The position numbers were made by a program, and so were the translations under genes. Shown in pieces: positions 8,430 through 18,668 of a DNA stretch of 64,000 bases. The first letter of the stretch is position 1. The number at the start of each line of letters is the position of its first letter. Source of the stretch: Knoellia sp. p5-6-4 (GTDB lineage Bacteria; Actinomycetota; Actinomycetes; Actinomycetales; Dermatophilaceae); contig NZ_JARGZF010000001.1 of the NCBI RefSeq assembly GCF_029222705.1, forward strand, positions 2,042,437 through 2,106,436, in the 5' to 3' direction. Under the pieces are notes generated by a model. The model ran no database searches and had not been told where the DNA came from. It worked only from the letters and a program-made list of their open reading frames with translations.

Positions 8430-9281
8430 GTGGAGGACGACTACACACCCGCGCCCGATCCCGAGTTCCTCGTGACCGACCCTCTCCAGACCCTTCACCA
8501 GGTGCTCGAGCGCGAGGTGCGGCGGGCCGAGCGCCGGCGGCTCGAGCTCGCCGAGATCGGGAACGCACTGTTGAAGCTCAGCAAGCAGCACGAGCAGCCG
8601 GCCTCCGAGCGGGCCGCCCCGGTGTGGGAGCCCGTGGCCGCCGACCTCGCCCCCACCATCGTCGAGCGCCTGGTCGCGGGCACCGAGGGCCCCCTGCGCC
8701 ACTGCGTCGTCGACCTCGACGTGGGGCCGGGGCTCGAACCGGAGATCGTCGAGGCCGCCACCCGGCGGCTCGCCCAGGGGAGGGTGCAGCGCGGCATCTA
8801 CCCGCTGAGCGCCTACCACCGACCCGAGACCCGCAGCCGCATCGACGCCTGGGCGCGGGCGGGCGAGGTGCAGCGGATCTGCCTCCAGCCGCCCACCGAC
8901 TTCGCGGTCTTCGGCGACACGGCGGTCATGGCGGTGGCGGAGTGGGGGGACGCCCGCTCCAACTACGTGCTCATCCGCGACCCCATGCTCGTGCAGGCGT
9001 TCACCGCCCTGTTCGAGCGGGTCTTCGAGCAGGCGCTGCCCGTGCCCGACGGCGGCGGCATGGGCAGTGACGTCGACCTCGAGATGCTCAGGCTGCTCGG
9101 CGCCGGGCTCAAGGACGAGGGCATCGCCCGCCACCTCGGGTGCAGCCTGCGCACGGTGCGCCGGCGGATCGCAGTGCTCATGGCGCGCCACGACGCCGAG
9201 ACCCGGTTCCAGCTCGGCCTCGCCGTCGCGGACAGCGGCCTGCTGCGGCCCGCGCGGGTGCCGAAGCCACGCGGGCGCTGA
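8430..9281 (+). CDS. LuxR/TrmB-like helix-turn-helix regulator
   Basis: 283 residues. The C-terminus has a LuxR-type DNA-binding helix-turn-helix (LLGAGLKDEGIARHLGCSLRTVRRRIAVLMARHDAETRFQLG, about residues 215-258), and the middle part (about 75-200) resembles the effector/PLD-like domain of TrmB-type regulators. A similar C-terminal arrangement occurs in the protein at 18669-19700, so the two are probably relatives. There is no phospho-acceptor receiver domain. GTG 8430 is the start, with AAAGGGG about 9 bases before it. The palindromic site at 8331-8346 lies in its promoter region. Targets are unknown. Confidence 0.75.
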   Translation: MEDDYTPAPDPEFLVTDPLQTLHQVLEREVRRAERRRLELAEIGNALLKLSKQHEQPASERAAPVWEPVAADLAPTIVERLVAGTEGPLRHCVVDLDVGPGLEPEIVEAATRRLAQGRVQRGIYPLSAYHRPETRSRIDAWARAGEVQRICLQPPTDFAVFGDTAVMAVAEWGDARSNYVLIRDPMLVQAFTALFERVFEQALPVPDGGGMGSDVDLEMLRLLGAGLKDEGIARHLGCSLRTVRRRIAVLMARHDAETRFQLGLAVADSGLLRPARVPKPRGR

Positions 9282-9398
9282 TGCCCACGGCGGGAGACGG
9301 CTTGGGCCGTGCAGCGCCCGACCGGTAGCCTTCCGAGGTACGGGCCCCCGTGCACACGCACGACTGGGGCCTGTGCTGTGACCGCAGCCGCGACCTGA

Positions 9399-10703
<1,305 letters not shown>

Positions 10704-10712
10704 CAGGGGCCA

Positions 10713-11267
10713 GTGAGCGACCGGATCGCCTCCGGTCCCGGCGCGCCGGCGCCGGGCGATCCGGTGCGGGTCCGCTTCCGCAAGTGGGGAGGCGGTGATC
10801 ACTGGTCAGCCGACGTGGTCTGGCTGGGGGAGGACGAGCACGGCTGGTGGGCCGGCTGGCTGCCCGGCACCCGCTGGACCCGGCCCGGCACGGAGTTCGT
10901 GTCCCACGGCCGCCAGGTCGGCCTCTTCCCGCGCGACCGCGGCTTCGCAGCGACGTTCTACGAGCCGGTGGCTGACTACGCCTGGCGGCTCTACGTCGAT
11001 GTCGCCACCACCCCGGCCCTGCAGGACGCGGAGCTGAGCGCCATCGACCTCGACCTCGACGTCATCGAGCGGTTCGACGGAGGGGTCTTCGTCGATGACG
11101 AGGACGAGTTCGCGCTGCACCGGGTGGTCCTCGGGTACCCGGGCGAGGTCGTCGCGGCGGCCGAGGCCGAGCGCGACCGCCTGCTCGGCGAGCTGAGGGA
11201 CGGCGCCGCCCACTTCTCCGAGACCGTGGCCGCCCACTGGCGGTCCCGGCTGTCCGGGCTGGCCTGA
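10713..11267 (+). CDS. DUF402 domain protein
   Basis: 184 residues of the DUF402 (FomD-like) family. Characterised relatives hydrolyse nucleoside diphosphates or nucleotidyl intermediates using a metal-bound acidic cluster. The family features visible here are WLPGTRWTRPGTEF, YLYVDVATTP-like RLYVDVATTPALQD, the acidic IDLDLDVIERFDGGVFVDDEDEFALHR and a C-terminal helix region (YPGEVVAAAEAERDRLLGEL). GTG 10713 starts 9 bases after purA, so it is probably in the same operon. Substrate in this organism is unknown. Confidence 0.82.
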   Translation: MSDRIASGPGAPAPGDPVRVRFRKWGGGDHWSADVVWLGEDEHGWWAGWLPGTRWTRPGTEFVSHGRQVGLFPRDRGFAATFYEPVADYAWRLYVDVATTPALQDAELSAIDLDLDVIERFDGGVFVDDEDEFALHRVVLGYPGEVVAAAEAERDRLLGELRDGAAHFSETVAAHWRSRLSGLA

Positions 11268-11313
11268 GCCGGTCCGAGCCATCCTGAGCTGGACGCTGTG
11301 ACCGTGAACAGCA

Positions 11314-11347
11314 CCGGGGGCGCCGACCTCGTGCTGGGCGCCCCCGG
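11314..11347. terminator. Bidirectional terminator hairpin between DUF402 gene and SpaA-repeat gene
   Basis: Perfect 11-base arms CCGGGGGCGCC (11314-11324) and its complement (11337-11347) with a 12-base loop lie between two convergent genes. On the plus strand it is followed by CCCTCTGCTGCT. Confidence 0.75.
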
Positions 11348-11359
11348 CCCCTCTGCTGC

Positions 11360-14300
11360 TCAGACCTCCCGGCGCCCGGCGAGCCGCCACAGCCCGGCGC
11401 CGAGCGCCAGGAGCAGCGCAGCCGCACCCATCAGCTGCGGCAGCCCGTCGACGCCGGTGTAGGCGAGTGACGGCGAACCGCTCGGCGTGGCCGGCAGGGC
11501 CGGGGCCTGGGGCACGGGGCCTCGGACCGCGACGTTGACGAACACCCCCGCGTCGACGGCTGCGGCGCTGGCCCCGACCTCGACCTGGCGGCTCTCCTCG
11601 TCGAGGAGGTAGCCCGCCGGAGCCCGCGTCTCGACCAGCGTCCAGGTGCCGAAGTCCAGGCCGGAGACGGCGAACTCGCCTGCGGCAGGGTCCTCGTCGC
11701 GGCCGGTGTAGTCGCTCTGGCCCAGGTTGTCGGCCACCTCGAGGTGCTGGTCACCCAGGCCGAGCCGGAACACCGCCCCGCCCAGCGCCGCACCGTTCCC
11801 GTCGACCTTGCTCCAGCCGAGGCGTCCGTCCTCGCTGTTCACGACCGACCCGATCTGGGCGCTGCTGTCGTCGCCGTCGACCGTGAAGGTCAGCGCCGCC
11901 GCCCCCGCGTAGCCCACCGGCACGGTGGTCTCGGTCAGCGTCCAGGTGCCGAAGTCCAGGCTGTGCACCGCGAACTCGCCGGCGTCGGGGTCGGTGTCCG
12001 GGCCGGTGTACCCGGCCTGGCCCGCGAAGTCGTCCACCACGATGCGCTGCTCGTCCTGCGTGAGGGTGAAGCCGGCTCCCGCGAGGGGCCGCCCGTCCTC
12101 GCCGACCTTGGTCCACGACGCCTGGCCGTTCTCGGTGTTCTCGATGTCCGCGAGGCGCAGGATGCTGCCGGATCGGGGCAGGGGCACGGTCACAGCCGCC
12201 CCCGCGGCATACCCGGAGGGCACCGTCGTCTCCGTCAGCGTCCAGGTGCCGAAGTCGAGCCCGTCGACCAGGAACTCGCCGGTGTCGGGGTCGCGGTCGC
12301 GGCCCTCGTAACCGGCCTGGCCGGTGAAGTCGTCGACGACGACGCTCTGGCCGGGCGTGGTGAGGGTGAAGCCGGCGCCGGCCAGCGAGGTGCCGTCCTC
12401 GCCCACCTTGCTCCAGGCCAGGCGCCCGTCCTCGGTGTTCTGCACGGCGCCGAAGGTGGCGACCGGGTTGCCCGCGTCGACGGTGACGGTCCGCGGCGCA
12501 CCGGCGGTGTAGCCCGTGGGCGCCCGGGTCTCGGTCAGCGTCCAGGGACCGAAGTCCAGGCCGACGACCTTGTAGGCCGCGGGGGCCGGGTCGCGGTCCC
12601 ATCCGTCATAGCCTGCCTGACCGGTGTTGTCCTCGACCTTCAGCAGCTGCTCGCCCATGGAGAGCTCGAACAGCGCGCCCGTGAGGGGCTCACCGCCCTC
12701 GCCGACCTTGGTCCAGGTGAGGATGCCGTTGGTGCTGTTGACGATCGTGAGCTCGTGCCGGCTGTCCTGCGCGGTGACGGTCACCTGCCGGTCAGCCGCC
12801 TGGGCGTAGCCGCTGGGCACGGTGGTCTCCGACAGGGTCCAGGTGCCGAAGTCGAGCCCGGCGACCGCGAACCACCCGGCGCGCTCGTCGGTGTCGGCGC
12901 CCTCGTAGCCCGGGCGGCCGGTGTTGTCTGGGACGGCGACGACCTGCCCCACCCGGGTGCCCGGCACCTCGAGGGTGAGGGTGAAGCCGGCGCCGTCGAG
13001 GGGCGCGTCGTGCTCGTCGACCTTGCGCCAGACGATGCGCCCGTCCTCGGTGTTGCGGACCGCGCCCACCGCGTGCGAGCTGTCCGCTGCCGTGACGGTG
13101 AACTGCACCGCCGCGCCACCGGCGTACCCCGCGGGGGCGGTGGTCTCGGTGAGCGTCCAGGCGCCGAAGTCGAGCCCCGCCACGGCGAACCGGCCGGCGG
13201 CGGGGTCGGTGTCGGCGCCCTGGTAGCCACCCTGGCCGGTGTTGTCGACCACGACGATGCTCTGGGCGCCGGTCCGGTCTGGCGAGGTCAGCGTGAAGAC
13301 CGCGCCGCCGAGCAGCTCGTCGTGCTCGCCGACCTTGCTCCAGGTGACCCGCCCGTCCTCGGTGTTCGTGATGGCGCCGAGCAGGATCGGGGTCGCCGAC
13401 GCGACGACCTCGACGGTGCGCGGCTCGATGCCCTTGTAGCCGGTGGGCACCACGGTCTCGGTGAGGGTCCAGGTGCCGAAGTCGAGGCCCGCGACGGCGA
13501 AGACGCCCACGGCCGGGTTGGTGTCGGCCCCCTCGTAGCCGGTCTGCCCGGTGAAGTCGGGCACGCTGACGGTCTGGCCGCCCAGGGTCAGGGTGAAGGT
13601 GGCGCCCGCGAGCGGGCCCCCGTCCTCGCCGACCTTCGACCAGGCCAGGCGCCCGTCCATCGTGTTGCGGATCGCTCCGAGGCCGACGGTCTGGTCGTCG
13701 GCGGAGACCGTGAACGGGATGGGCGTTGCGAGGCCCGTCCAGCCCAGTGGGGCCACGGTCTCGGTCAGCGTCCAGTCGCCGAAGTCGAGGCCCTCGAGCG
13801 CGAACCGGCCAGCGCGGGCGTCGGTGTCGGCCCCGTCGTAGCCGCCCTGGCCGGTGTTGTCGGTGACGTGGATGGTCTGGGTCCTGGCCCCGGTGCCGGT
13901 GGCCGCGGTGAACTCGGCACCCGCGAGCGGGGCGCCGTCCTCGCCGACCTTGGTCCAGCTGACCCGGCCGTCCTGGGTGTTCACGACGTCGCCGACGTCG
14001 ACGGCGGCCGTGCCGGCGGTGATGGTGACCTGCTCGGGTGCGCCCCCGGCATACCCCTGGGGCACGGTCGTCTCGGTGAGCGTCCAGGTGCCGAAGTCGA
14101 GGCCTGTGACGGCGAAGTGGCCGGGCTCGGGGTTGGTGTCGCGACCGGTGTAGCCGGCGGCGCCGGTGTTGTCGGTGACGACCACCGACTGCCCGGTGCG
14201 CGAGAGCGTGAAGGCGGCGCCGTCGAGCACGGTGTCGAACTCGTCGACCTTGCGCCAGGTGACCTGGCCGTTCTCGGTGTTGACGAACGAGAACGTGACG

Positions 14301-16027
14301 GTGTGGCTCTGCGTCGACAGCTCGAGGGTCCTCGCCGGCCCCGCGAGGTAGCCCTCGGGTGCCTCGGTCTCGGTGACGCGCCACGTGCCGAAGGCCAGCC
14401 CGCTGACCCGGAACTCGCCGGTGTCGGGATCGGTGTCGAGGCCGGCGTTGTCGGTCACGGTCACCGACTCGACCACCTGGACCCCCTCCAGGCGGTCGAG
14501 CCGGAAGCGTGCGCCGGCCAGACGGGTCTGCTCGTCCTCCCCGACCTTGGCCCAGACGAGCTGGCCGTTCTGCCGGTTCTCGAAGGCGCGGGCCAGCACC
14601 GGGTCGGGCGTCTCGTGCGACACCGTCAGGGTCTGCGCGTCGCCGTCGAGCAGGTAGCCGGCCGGGGCGTCGGTCTCGGCGACCCGCCAGTCGCCGGTGT
14701 AGAGCCCGCCCGCCTTGACGTAGCCGGCACGCGGGTCGAGGTCGCCCTCACCGTTGTCGCGCACCGTGATGGCGGTGTCCTTGTAGGGGTCCCGCGTCTT
14801 GGTGAAGGTGAACTCCGCCCCGCCGAGCGGGTCGCCGGTGGTCGCGTCGACCTTGAGCACCGTGCCGGTGCCGAGCGGGTCGACGACCTCGATCGGCACG
14901 TCGCTGTAGCGCGCGATGGTGACAGTGGTGGACGCGTCGCCCGGGAGCAGGTAGCCGGCCGGGGGAGCGACCTCGGTGACCGTGTAGACGCCGAAGCGCG
15001 AGGTGGTGAAGGCGACATAGCCGGCGCGGTCGTCCGCGTCCGCGACCTCGTTGCCGGCGAGACCGGTGGTCACGTTGTCGTTGACGTATGCCGTGCCGAC
15101 CCCGTCGCGGGGGTCCGGCGAGATCTCGAAGCGCAGGCCGGCGTCGCCGACCACCTGGCCGGACGGTCCGCGCTTGGTGATGGTGGCGCGGCCGCAGTTC
15201 GGCATCACGTGCGTGGTGCCCGTGGCGACGTCGGACATCTCGGAGCTGATCGACGGCGACTGGCGGCTGCGGACGTTGAAGGTGCCGAAGCCGGCGCTCT
15301 CGCAGCCGGGCTCCATGCCGAGCACGGTGAGGTCGAGCGCGACCTCCATGAAGGCGCCGGGCGCGGCCTGGGCCGAGCCGCACAGGCCGGCGACGGCTGC
15401 GGTGTTGGACAGGCCGGCGATGGCGCTCGGAGTGATGGTCTGGGCCACCCACTGGCCGTCGACCCAGCGGTCCATGCCGTCGATGACGATCTTGCCGAGC
15501 TGCTCGTTCTGGGCGTTGCCCTGCTGCTGGAACATCAGGCGCAGGTCGCCCGTCGTGCGGGTGGGCACCGCGGCCGGCTTGCCGTTGCCGCCGGGTCGGC
15601 TCTGGTGGTTGGGCTTGTGGTTGTACTCGAAGGTGAAGTAGGTCGACCCCTCGGTGGTGGCGCGCTGGACCGCGACGTAGGTCCACTGGTGCCCGGTCTG
15701 GTCCACCCGGGAGTAGGTCTGGATCGCCGCGATGTCGGTCTTGCCGGTGGCCACGGACTCGCCTGCCCACGAGTCGACGTCCGAGCTCTCGGCGCCCTTG
15801 TAGCCGGTGGCGTCGGAGACCCCGTCCACGACGCACGCGGCGCCGCTGAGGCCGGACCAGTCGGTTGGGCCGCCTGCCGCCGGGGTCAGGTTGCCGTCGA
15901 TCTCGAAGCCGCCGAGGTCGGCGGCCCACACGGACTGCACCGGCGTGAGCACCATGGCCGCCACGACGGCGGCGACCAGGGCGGCCCCGCCTCGACGTCG
16001 TGCGGTGAGTCCCGAGAACGTTCTCAT
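11360..16027 (-). CDS. Giant SpaA/Cna-B-repeat surface protein with LAYTG sorting signal
   Basis: 1555 residues. A signal peptide (basic start, hydrophobic core, cleavage after about VWA at 35) leads into a unique N-terminal domain (about 36-280) with a few Cys. Twelve SpaA/prealbumin-like modules follow: three divergent ones (about 280-585) and nine close repeats of about 100 residues (585-1500). Each close repeat starts W-x-K-V, contains DFGTWTLTETTVPxGY and ends N-T/S-x-D/N-G. Lys, Glu and Asn lie at the positions that form intramolecular isopeptide bonds in this fold. The C-terminus is Pro-rich, then LAYTG, a membrane helix and RRE, matching class E sortase substrates (LAxTG). ATG 16027 has GGAGGGGAAG before it. 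No sortase is in the window. Likely an adhesin or stalk; ligand unknown. Confidence 0.9.
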   Translation of the reverse strand: MRTFSGLTARRRGGAALVAAVVAAMVLTPVQSVWAADLGGFEIDGNLTPAAGGPTDWSGLSGAACVVDGVSDATGYKGAESSDVDSWAGESVATGKTDIAAIQTYSRVDQTGHQWTYVAVQRATTEGSTYFTFEYNHKPNHQSRPGGNGKPAAVPTRTTGDLRLMFQQQGNAQNEQLGKIVIDGMDRWVDGQWVAQTITPSAIAGLSNTAAVAGLCGSAQAAPGAFMEVALDLTVLGMEPGCESAGFGTFNVRSRQSPSISSEMSDVATGTTHVMPNCGRATITKRGPSGQVVGDAGLRFEISPDPRDGVGTAYVNDNVTTGLAGNEVADADDRAGYVAFTTSRFGVYTVTEVAPPAGYLLPGDASTTVTIARYSDVPIEVVDPLGTGTVLKVDATTGDPLGGAEFTFTKTRDPYKDTAITVRDNGEGDLDPRAGYVKAGGLYTGDWRVAETDAPAGYLLDGDAQTLTVSHETPDPVLARAFENRQNGQLVWAKVGEDEQTRLAGARFRLDRLEGVQVVESVTVTDNAGLDTDPDTGEFRVSGLAFGTWRVTETEAPEGYLAGPARTLELSTQSHTVTFSFVNTENGQVTWRKVDEFDTVLDGAAFTLSRTGQSVVVTDNTGAAGYTGRDTNPEPGHFAVTGLDFGTWTLTETTVPQGYAGGAPEQVTITAGTAAVDVGDVVNTQDGRVSWTKVGEDGAPLAGAEFTAATGTGARTQTIHVTDNTGQGGYDGADTDARAGRFALEGLDFGDWTLTETVAPLGWTGLATPIPFTVSADDQTVGLGAIRNTMDGRLAWSKVGEDGGPLAGATFTLTLGGQTVSVPDFTGQTGYEGADTNPAVGVFAVAGLDFGTWTLTETVVPTGYKGIEPRTVEVVASATPILLGAITNTEDGRVTWSKVGEHDELLGGAVFTLTSPDRTGAQSIVVVDNTGQGGYQGADTDPAAGRFAVAGLDFGAWTLTETTAPAGYAGGAAVQFTVTAADSSHAVGAVRNTEDGRIVWRKVDEHDAPLDGAGFTLTLEVPGTRVGQVVAVPDNTGRPGYEGADTDERAGWFAVAGLDFGTWTLSETTVPSGYAQAADRQVTVTAQDSRHELTIVNSTNGILTWTKVGEGGEPLTGALFELSMGEQLLKVEDNTGQAGYDGWDRDPAPAAYKVVGLDFGPWTLTETRAPTGYTAGAPRTVTVDAGNPVATFGAVQNTEDGRLAWSKVGEDGTSLAGAGFTLTTPGQSVVVDDFTGQAGYEGRDRDPDTGEFLVDGLDFGTWTLTETTVPSGYAAGAAVTVPLPRSGSILRLADIENTENGQASWTKVGEDGRPLAGAGFTLTQDEQRIVVDDFAGQAGYTGPDTDPDAGEFAVHSLDFGTWTLTETTVPVGYAGAAALTFTVDGDDSSAQIGSVVNSEDGRLGWSKVDGNGAALGGAVFRLGLGDQHLEVADNLGQSDYTGRDEDPAAGEFAVSGLDFGTWTLVETRAPAGYLLDEESRQVEVGASAAAVDAGVFVNVAVRGPVPQAPALPATPSGSPSLAYTGVDGLPQLMGAAALLLALGAGLWRLAGRREV
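11560..14270 (-). repeat. Nine tandem ~300-315-bp coding repeats (SpaA modules)
   Basis: The coding DNA repeats with a period of about 297-315 bases: equivalent W-x-K codons lie near 14255, 13955, 13645, 13340, 13025, 12715, 12410, 12110 and 11815. Copies are similar but not identical at the DNA level, so the array is old or diversified rather than a fresh expansion. Confidence 0.88.
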
Positions 16028-16297
16028 GACACTTCCCCTCCGTGACCCGCGACCGTTCCGATCCCCCTCGATCCGGTCTAGCGCGCGCCTGTTAAAGGCA
16101 AAGTATTAGTAAAGAAAACGTAAAGGCAGGAGAGAATTCATGACGGTGACGTAGTCCGTTCGGCCGAACATTTCGAGCACAAGGCGCCGCGGGTCACGTC
16201 CCGTCCCACCAGTCACAGGTGCGACCGATCAGGCGGCAGCCTCCGGGCCCTGGCCGACAGGGAGCAGGGGCCGGAGCCCGGGGTCAGAGGTTCGGGG
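16028..16297. other. Intergenic region with AT-rich island upstream of SpaA-repeat gene
   Basis: No gene is seen. About 16088-16145 is strikingly AT-rich for this genome (TTAAAGGCAAAGTATTAG, then AAAGAAAACGTAAAGG, then GAGAATTCATG). It lies 60-120 bases before the surface-protein start and probably contains its promoter or a regulator/nucleoid-protein site. The remainder, toward the HelD stop, holds GC-rich sequence without a clear hairpin. Confidence 0.55.
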
Positions 16298-18550
16298 TCA
16301 GTGCACCCGGACCACGGACATCCGGTGGGCCGCGCGGGTCAGGGCGACGTAGAGCACGCGCACCCCGCCGGGCGACTCGGCGGTGATCTCCTCGGGGTCC
16401 ACGATCACGGTGGCGTCGTACTCCAGGCCCTTGGTCGACATGGGGTCGATGACCTGCACCCGGCCCGACCCCGCTCCGGCCAGTGACGCGAGCCCTGTCG
16501 CGTGGGCGGCAGGAGTCACCACAGCGATCGACCCCTCGACCTCGTCGAGCCAGCGGTCCACCTCGGCCCGGGCGGCCTGCAGCACGGCGTCGGCGGCGAC
16601 AGCAGCCTCCACCGGCTGGACGCCGGTCTCGCGCACCGCGGCCGGGATGTCGGCGTCGGGCACCGCGGCGCGGACCACCTCGGCGGCGTAGTCGAAGATC
16701 TCCCTGGCGTTGCGGTAGTTGGTGTCCATGTGGAAGAGGCGCCGCTCCTGGGAGCCGAACGCCTCGGCGCGGGCCCTGGCCGCCTCGGCTGCGTCGGGCC
16801 AGGACGCCTGGGCCGCGTCGCCGACGACCGTCCACGACGAGTAGCGCCCGCGGCGCCCGAGCATCCGCCACTGCATGGGTGAGAGGTCCTGCGCCTCGTC
16901 GACGAGAACGTGCGCGTACTCCTCCGGTCCGCCGATACGGCCGTGCATCAGGCGCGCACGGGGGTCGTGCGCCCGCTGCACGTGGCCGACCGCGGCCGGG
17001 GCGGCGCCCTGACGGGTGGCGCGCACCTCCGCGACCCCGTACTGCGCGAGGTCGTCGAGCTCCTCGATCTCGTAGAAGCCCCGCTCCTCGGCCGGCTCGT
17101 CCTGGATCGTGCCGAGGCGGGTGGTCAGGTCGTCGAGGAGGGCGACGTCGGCCACCGACCACTCGCCGGTCTCGAGGGCCGTGGCGAAGGAGTCGGCGAG
17201 CAGCTCTGCCTCACCCGGGGCGAGGACGCCCTGGCCGTAGCGGCGCACCCGGGCGCTGTCGGTCATCCACAGCAGCACCTCGCGGGCGTCGACCTGCGGC
17301 CACCACTGCTTGAGGAACGCCTCGACCTCGAGGTGGTCCTCGAAGTGGTCGAGGAACTCGTCGCGGTCGCCCTCGCGGTGGGAAGCCCACGCGGCCTCCG
17401 CGAGCGCCCTGGTGACGGCGGGAACGGCCAGGTTGCGGTGGTGGTTGCGCAGGACCTGCGCGCGGATGCGGTCCAGCACCGGCGCCTCGAGCCGGATGGC
17501 GCGCCCGGCCACGAAGGCGCGGAACTGGGTGGGGGCGTCCGGCACGGCGTCGTGGCAGGCGCGGGAGAGGAGGCGGCGCATGCGCAATGACCCCTTCACG
17601 GCTGCGGCCGCCGGGGTGTCGAGACGCGCCGCGGTGACGCCCTCGACGACGTCACCGAGGGAGCGCATGGTCACGGACTCCTCGCCGAGCGAGGGGAGCA
17701 CCCGCTCGATGTAGGCCGTGTAGGCCGCGGAGGGGCCGACCACGAGGATGCCGCCGGACTCGAACCTGCGGCGGTCCGAGTAGAGCAGGTAGGCGGCTCG
17801 GTGCAGCGCGACCACCGTCTTGCCCGTGCCCGGCCCGCCGGTGATCTCCGTGACGCCGCGAGCCTGCGCGCGGATGGCCTCGTCCTGGTGGCGCTGGATC
17901 GTCGCGACGATGTCTCGCATCTGGGTGCCGCGGCTGCGGGTGAGCGCAGCCAGCAGGGCGCCGTCGCCCACCACGACCATGTCGTCGGGCGCCTCGGCCA
18001 CCATGAGGTCGTCCTCGACCCCGATGACCTCCGAGCCCTTGCAGCGAAGCACCCGGCGGCGGACGACACCCATCGGCTCGACGGGGGTGGCCCGGTAGAA
18101 CGCGGCGGCCGCGGGAGCGCGCCAGTCGATGACCAGCGGCTCGTAGTCGTCGTCGCGCACGCCGAGTCTTCCGATGTACCGCGCCTCCCGCGGCTCACCG
18201 GCCTGGCCGGGCCGGTCGAGGTCGAGGCGTCCGAAGACCAGGCCCTCGTACTGGCTCTCGAGCGTGGTGCGCCGGCGTACGGCGTTGAAGACCAGGGCGT
18301 CGCGCTCGAACAGGCCGGTGAGCTCCTCGTCGCGGACGTCGCCGGTGCGGTCGGTGCGACCACGCGCGAGGCCGTCGGCCTCGACCAGGCCCGCTCGCGT
18401 CGCGGCCTTGGCCAGCTCGGCGTAGACCCGGTCGACGTAGGCCTGCTCCACAGCGATCTCGTGGGCGACCTCGTGCTCGGATCCGTGCTCGGATCGGTCG
18501 GCCACGTGGTCGGTGGCGGCCTCGGTGCTGAGGTGGTCCGGACGCGTCAC
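16298..18550 (-). CDS. helD: HelD-type SF1 helicase-like RNA polymerase recycling factor
   Basis: 750 residues of the UvrD/Rep superfamily, HelD branch. The N-terminus is a coiled-coil arm (EIAVEQAYVDRVYAELAKAATRAG) as in HelD proteins that insert into RNA polymerase and release stalled complexes. Motifs: Walker A GGPGTGKT (238-245), Walker B with DEAQDLSPMQWRML (about 565), GDAAQ, NYRN, STKGLEYD and the arginine-finger region LYVALTRAAHRM near the C-terminus. Actinobacterial relatives (HelR) protect polymerase from rifampicin. I looked for the rifamycin-associated inverted repeat upstream and did not see one. ATG-type start near 18550 (ATG/GTG codon, MTRPDHLST) is preceded by GGGGAAGAG. Confidence 0.88.
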   Translation of the reverse strand: MTRPDHLSTEAATDHVADRSEHGSEHEVAHEIAVEQAYVDRVYAELAKAATRAGLVEADGLARGRTDRTGDVRDEELTGLFERDALVFNAVRRRTTLESQYEGLVFGRLDLDRPGQAGEPREARYIGRLGVRDDDYEPLVIDWRAPAAAAFYRATPVEPMGVVRRRVLRCKGSEVIGVEDDLMVAEAPDDMVVVGDGALLAALTRSRGTQMRDIVATIQRHQDEAIRAQARGVTEITGGPGTGKTVVALHRAAYLLYSDRRRFESGGILVVGPSAAYTAYIERVLPSLGEESVTMRSLGDVVEGVTAARLDTPAAAAVKGSLRMRRLLSRACHDAVPDAPTQFRAFVAGRAIRLEAPVLDRIRAQVLRNHHRNLAVPAVTRALAEAAWASHREGDRDEFLDHFEDHLEVEAFLKQWWPQVDAREVLLWMTDSARVRRYGQGVLAPGEAELLADSFATALETGEWSVADVALLDDLTTRLGTIQDEPAEERGFYEIEELDDLAQYGVAEVRATRQGAAPAAVGHVQRAHDPRARLMHGRIGGPEEYAHVLVDEAQDLSPMQWRMLGRRGRYSSWTVVGDAAQASWPDAAEAARARAEAFGSQERRLFHMDTNYRNAREIFDYAAEVVRAAVPDADIPAAVRETGVQPVEAAVAADAVLQAARAEVDRWLDEVEGSIAVVTPAAHATGLASLAGAGSGRVQVIDPMSTKGLEYDATVIVDPEEITAESPGGVRVLYVALTRAAHRMSVVRVH

Positions 18551-18668
18551 GGTTGTCTGCTCTTCCCCTGGTGTGCGAACGCACGAGTCTAGCCACGGCG
18601 CGGGCGCAGTCGGCGCCCGACTCGGCCCACCTGGTGGGAGGAGGGGGCGCGGTCGGGCGGGCGGGCCG

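Noticed and set aside
11744-16045. A 1433-codon frame on the plus strand antisense to the surface protein
   Set aside because: It has no domains, is rich in Gly/Val/Arg from the repeats and mirrors the real gene; it is an artefact of GC-rich repeats.
18551-18668. Rifamycin-associated element upstream of helD
   Set aside because: No such inverted repeat could be found.
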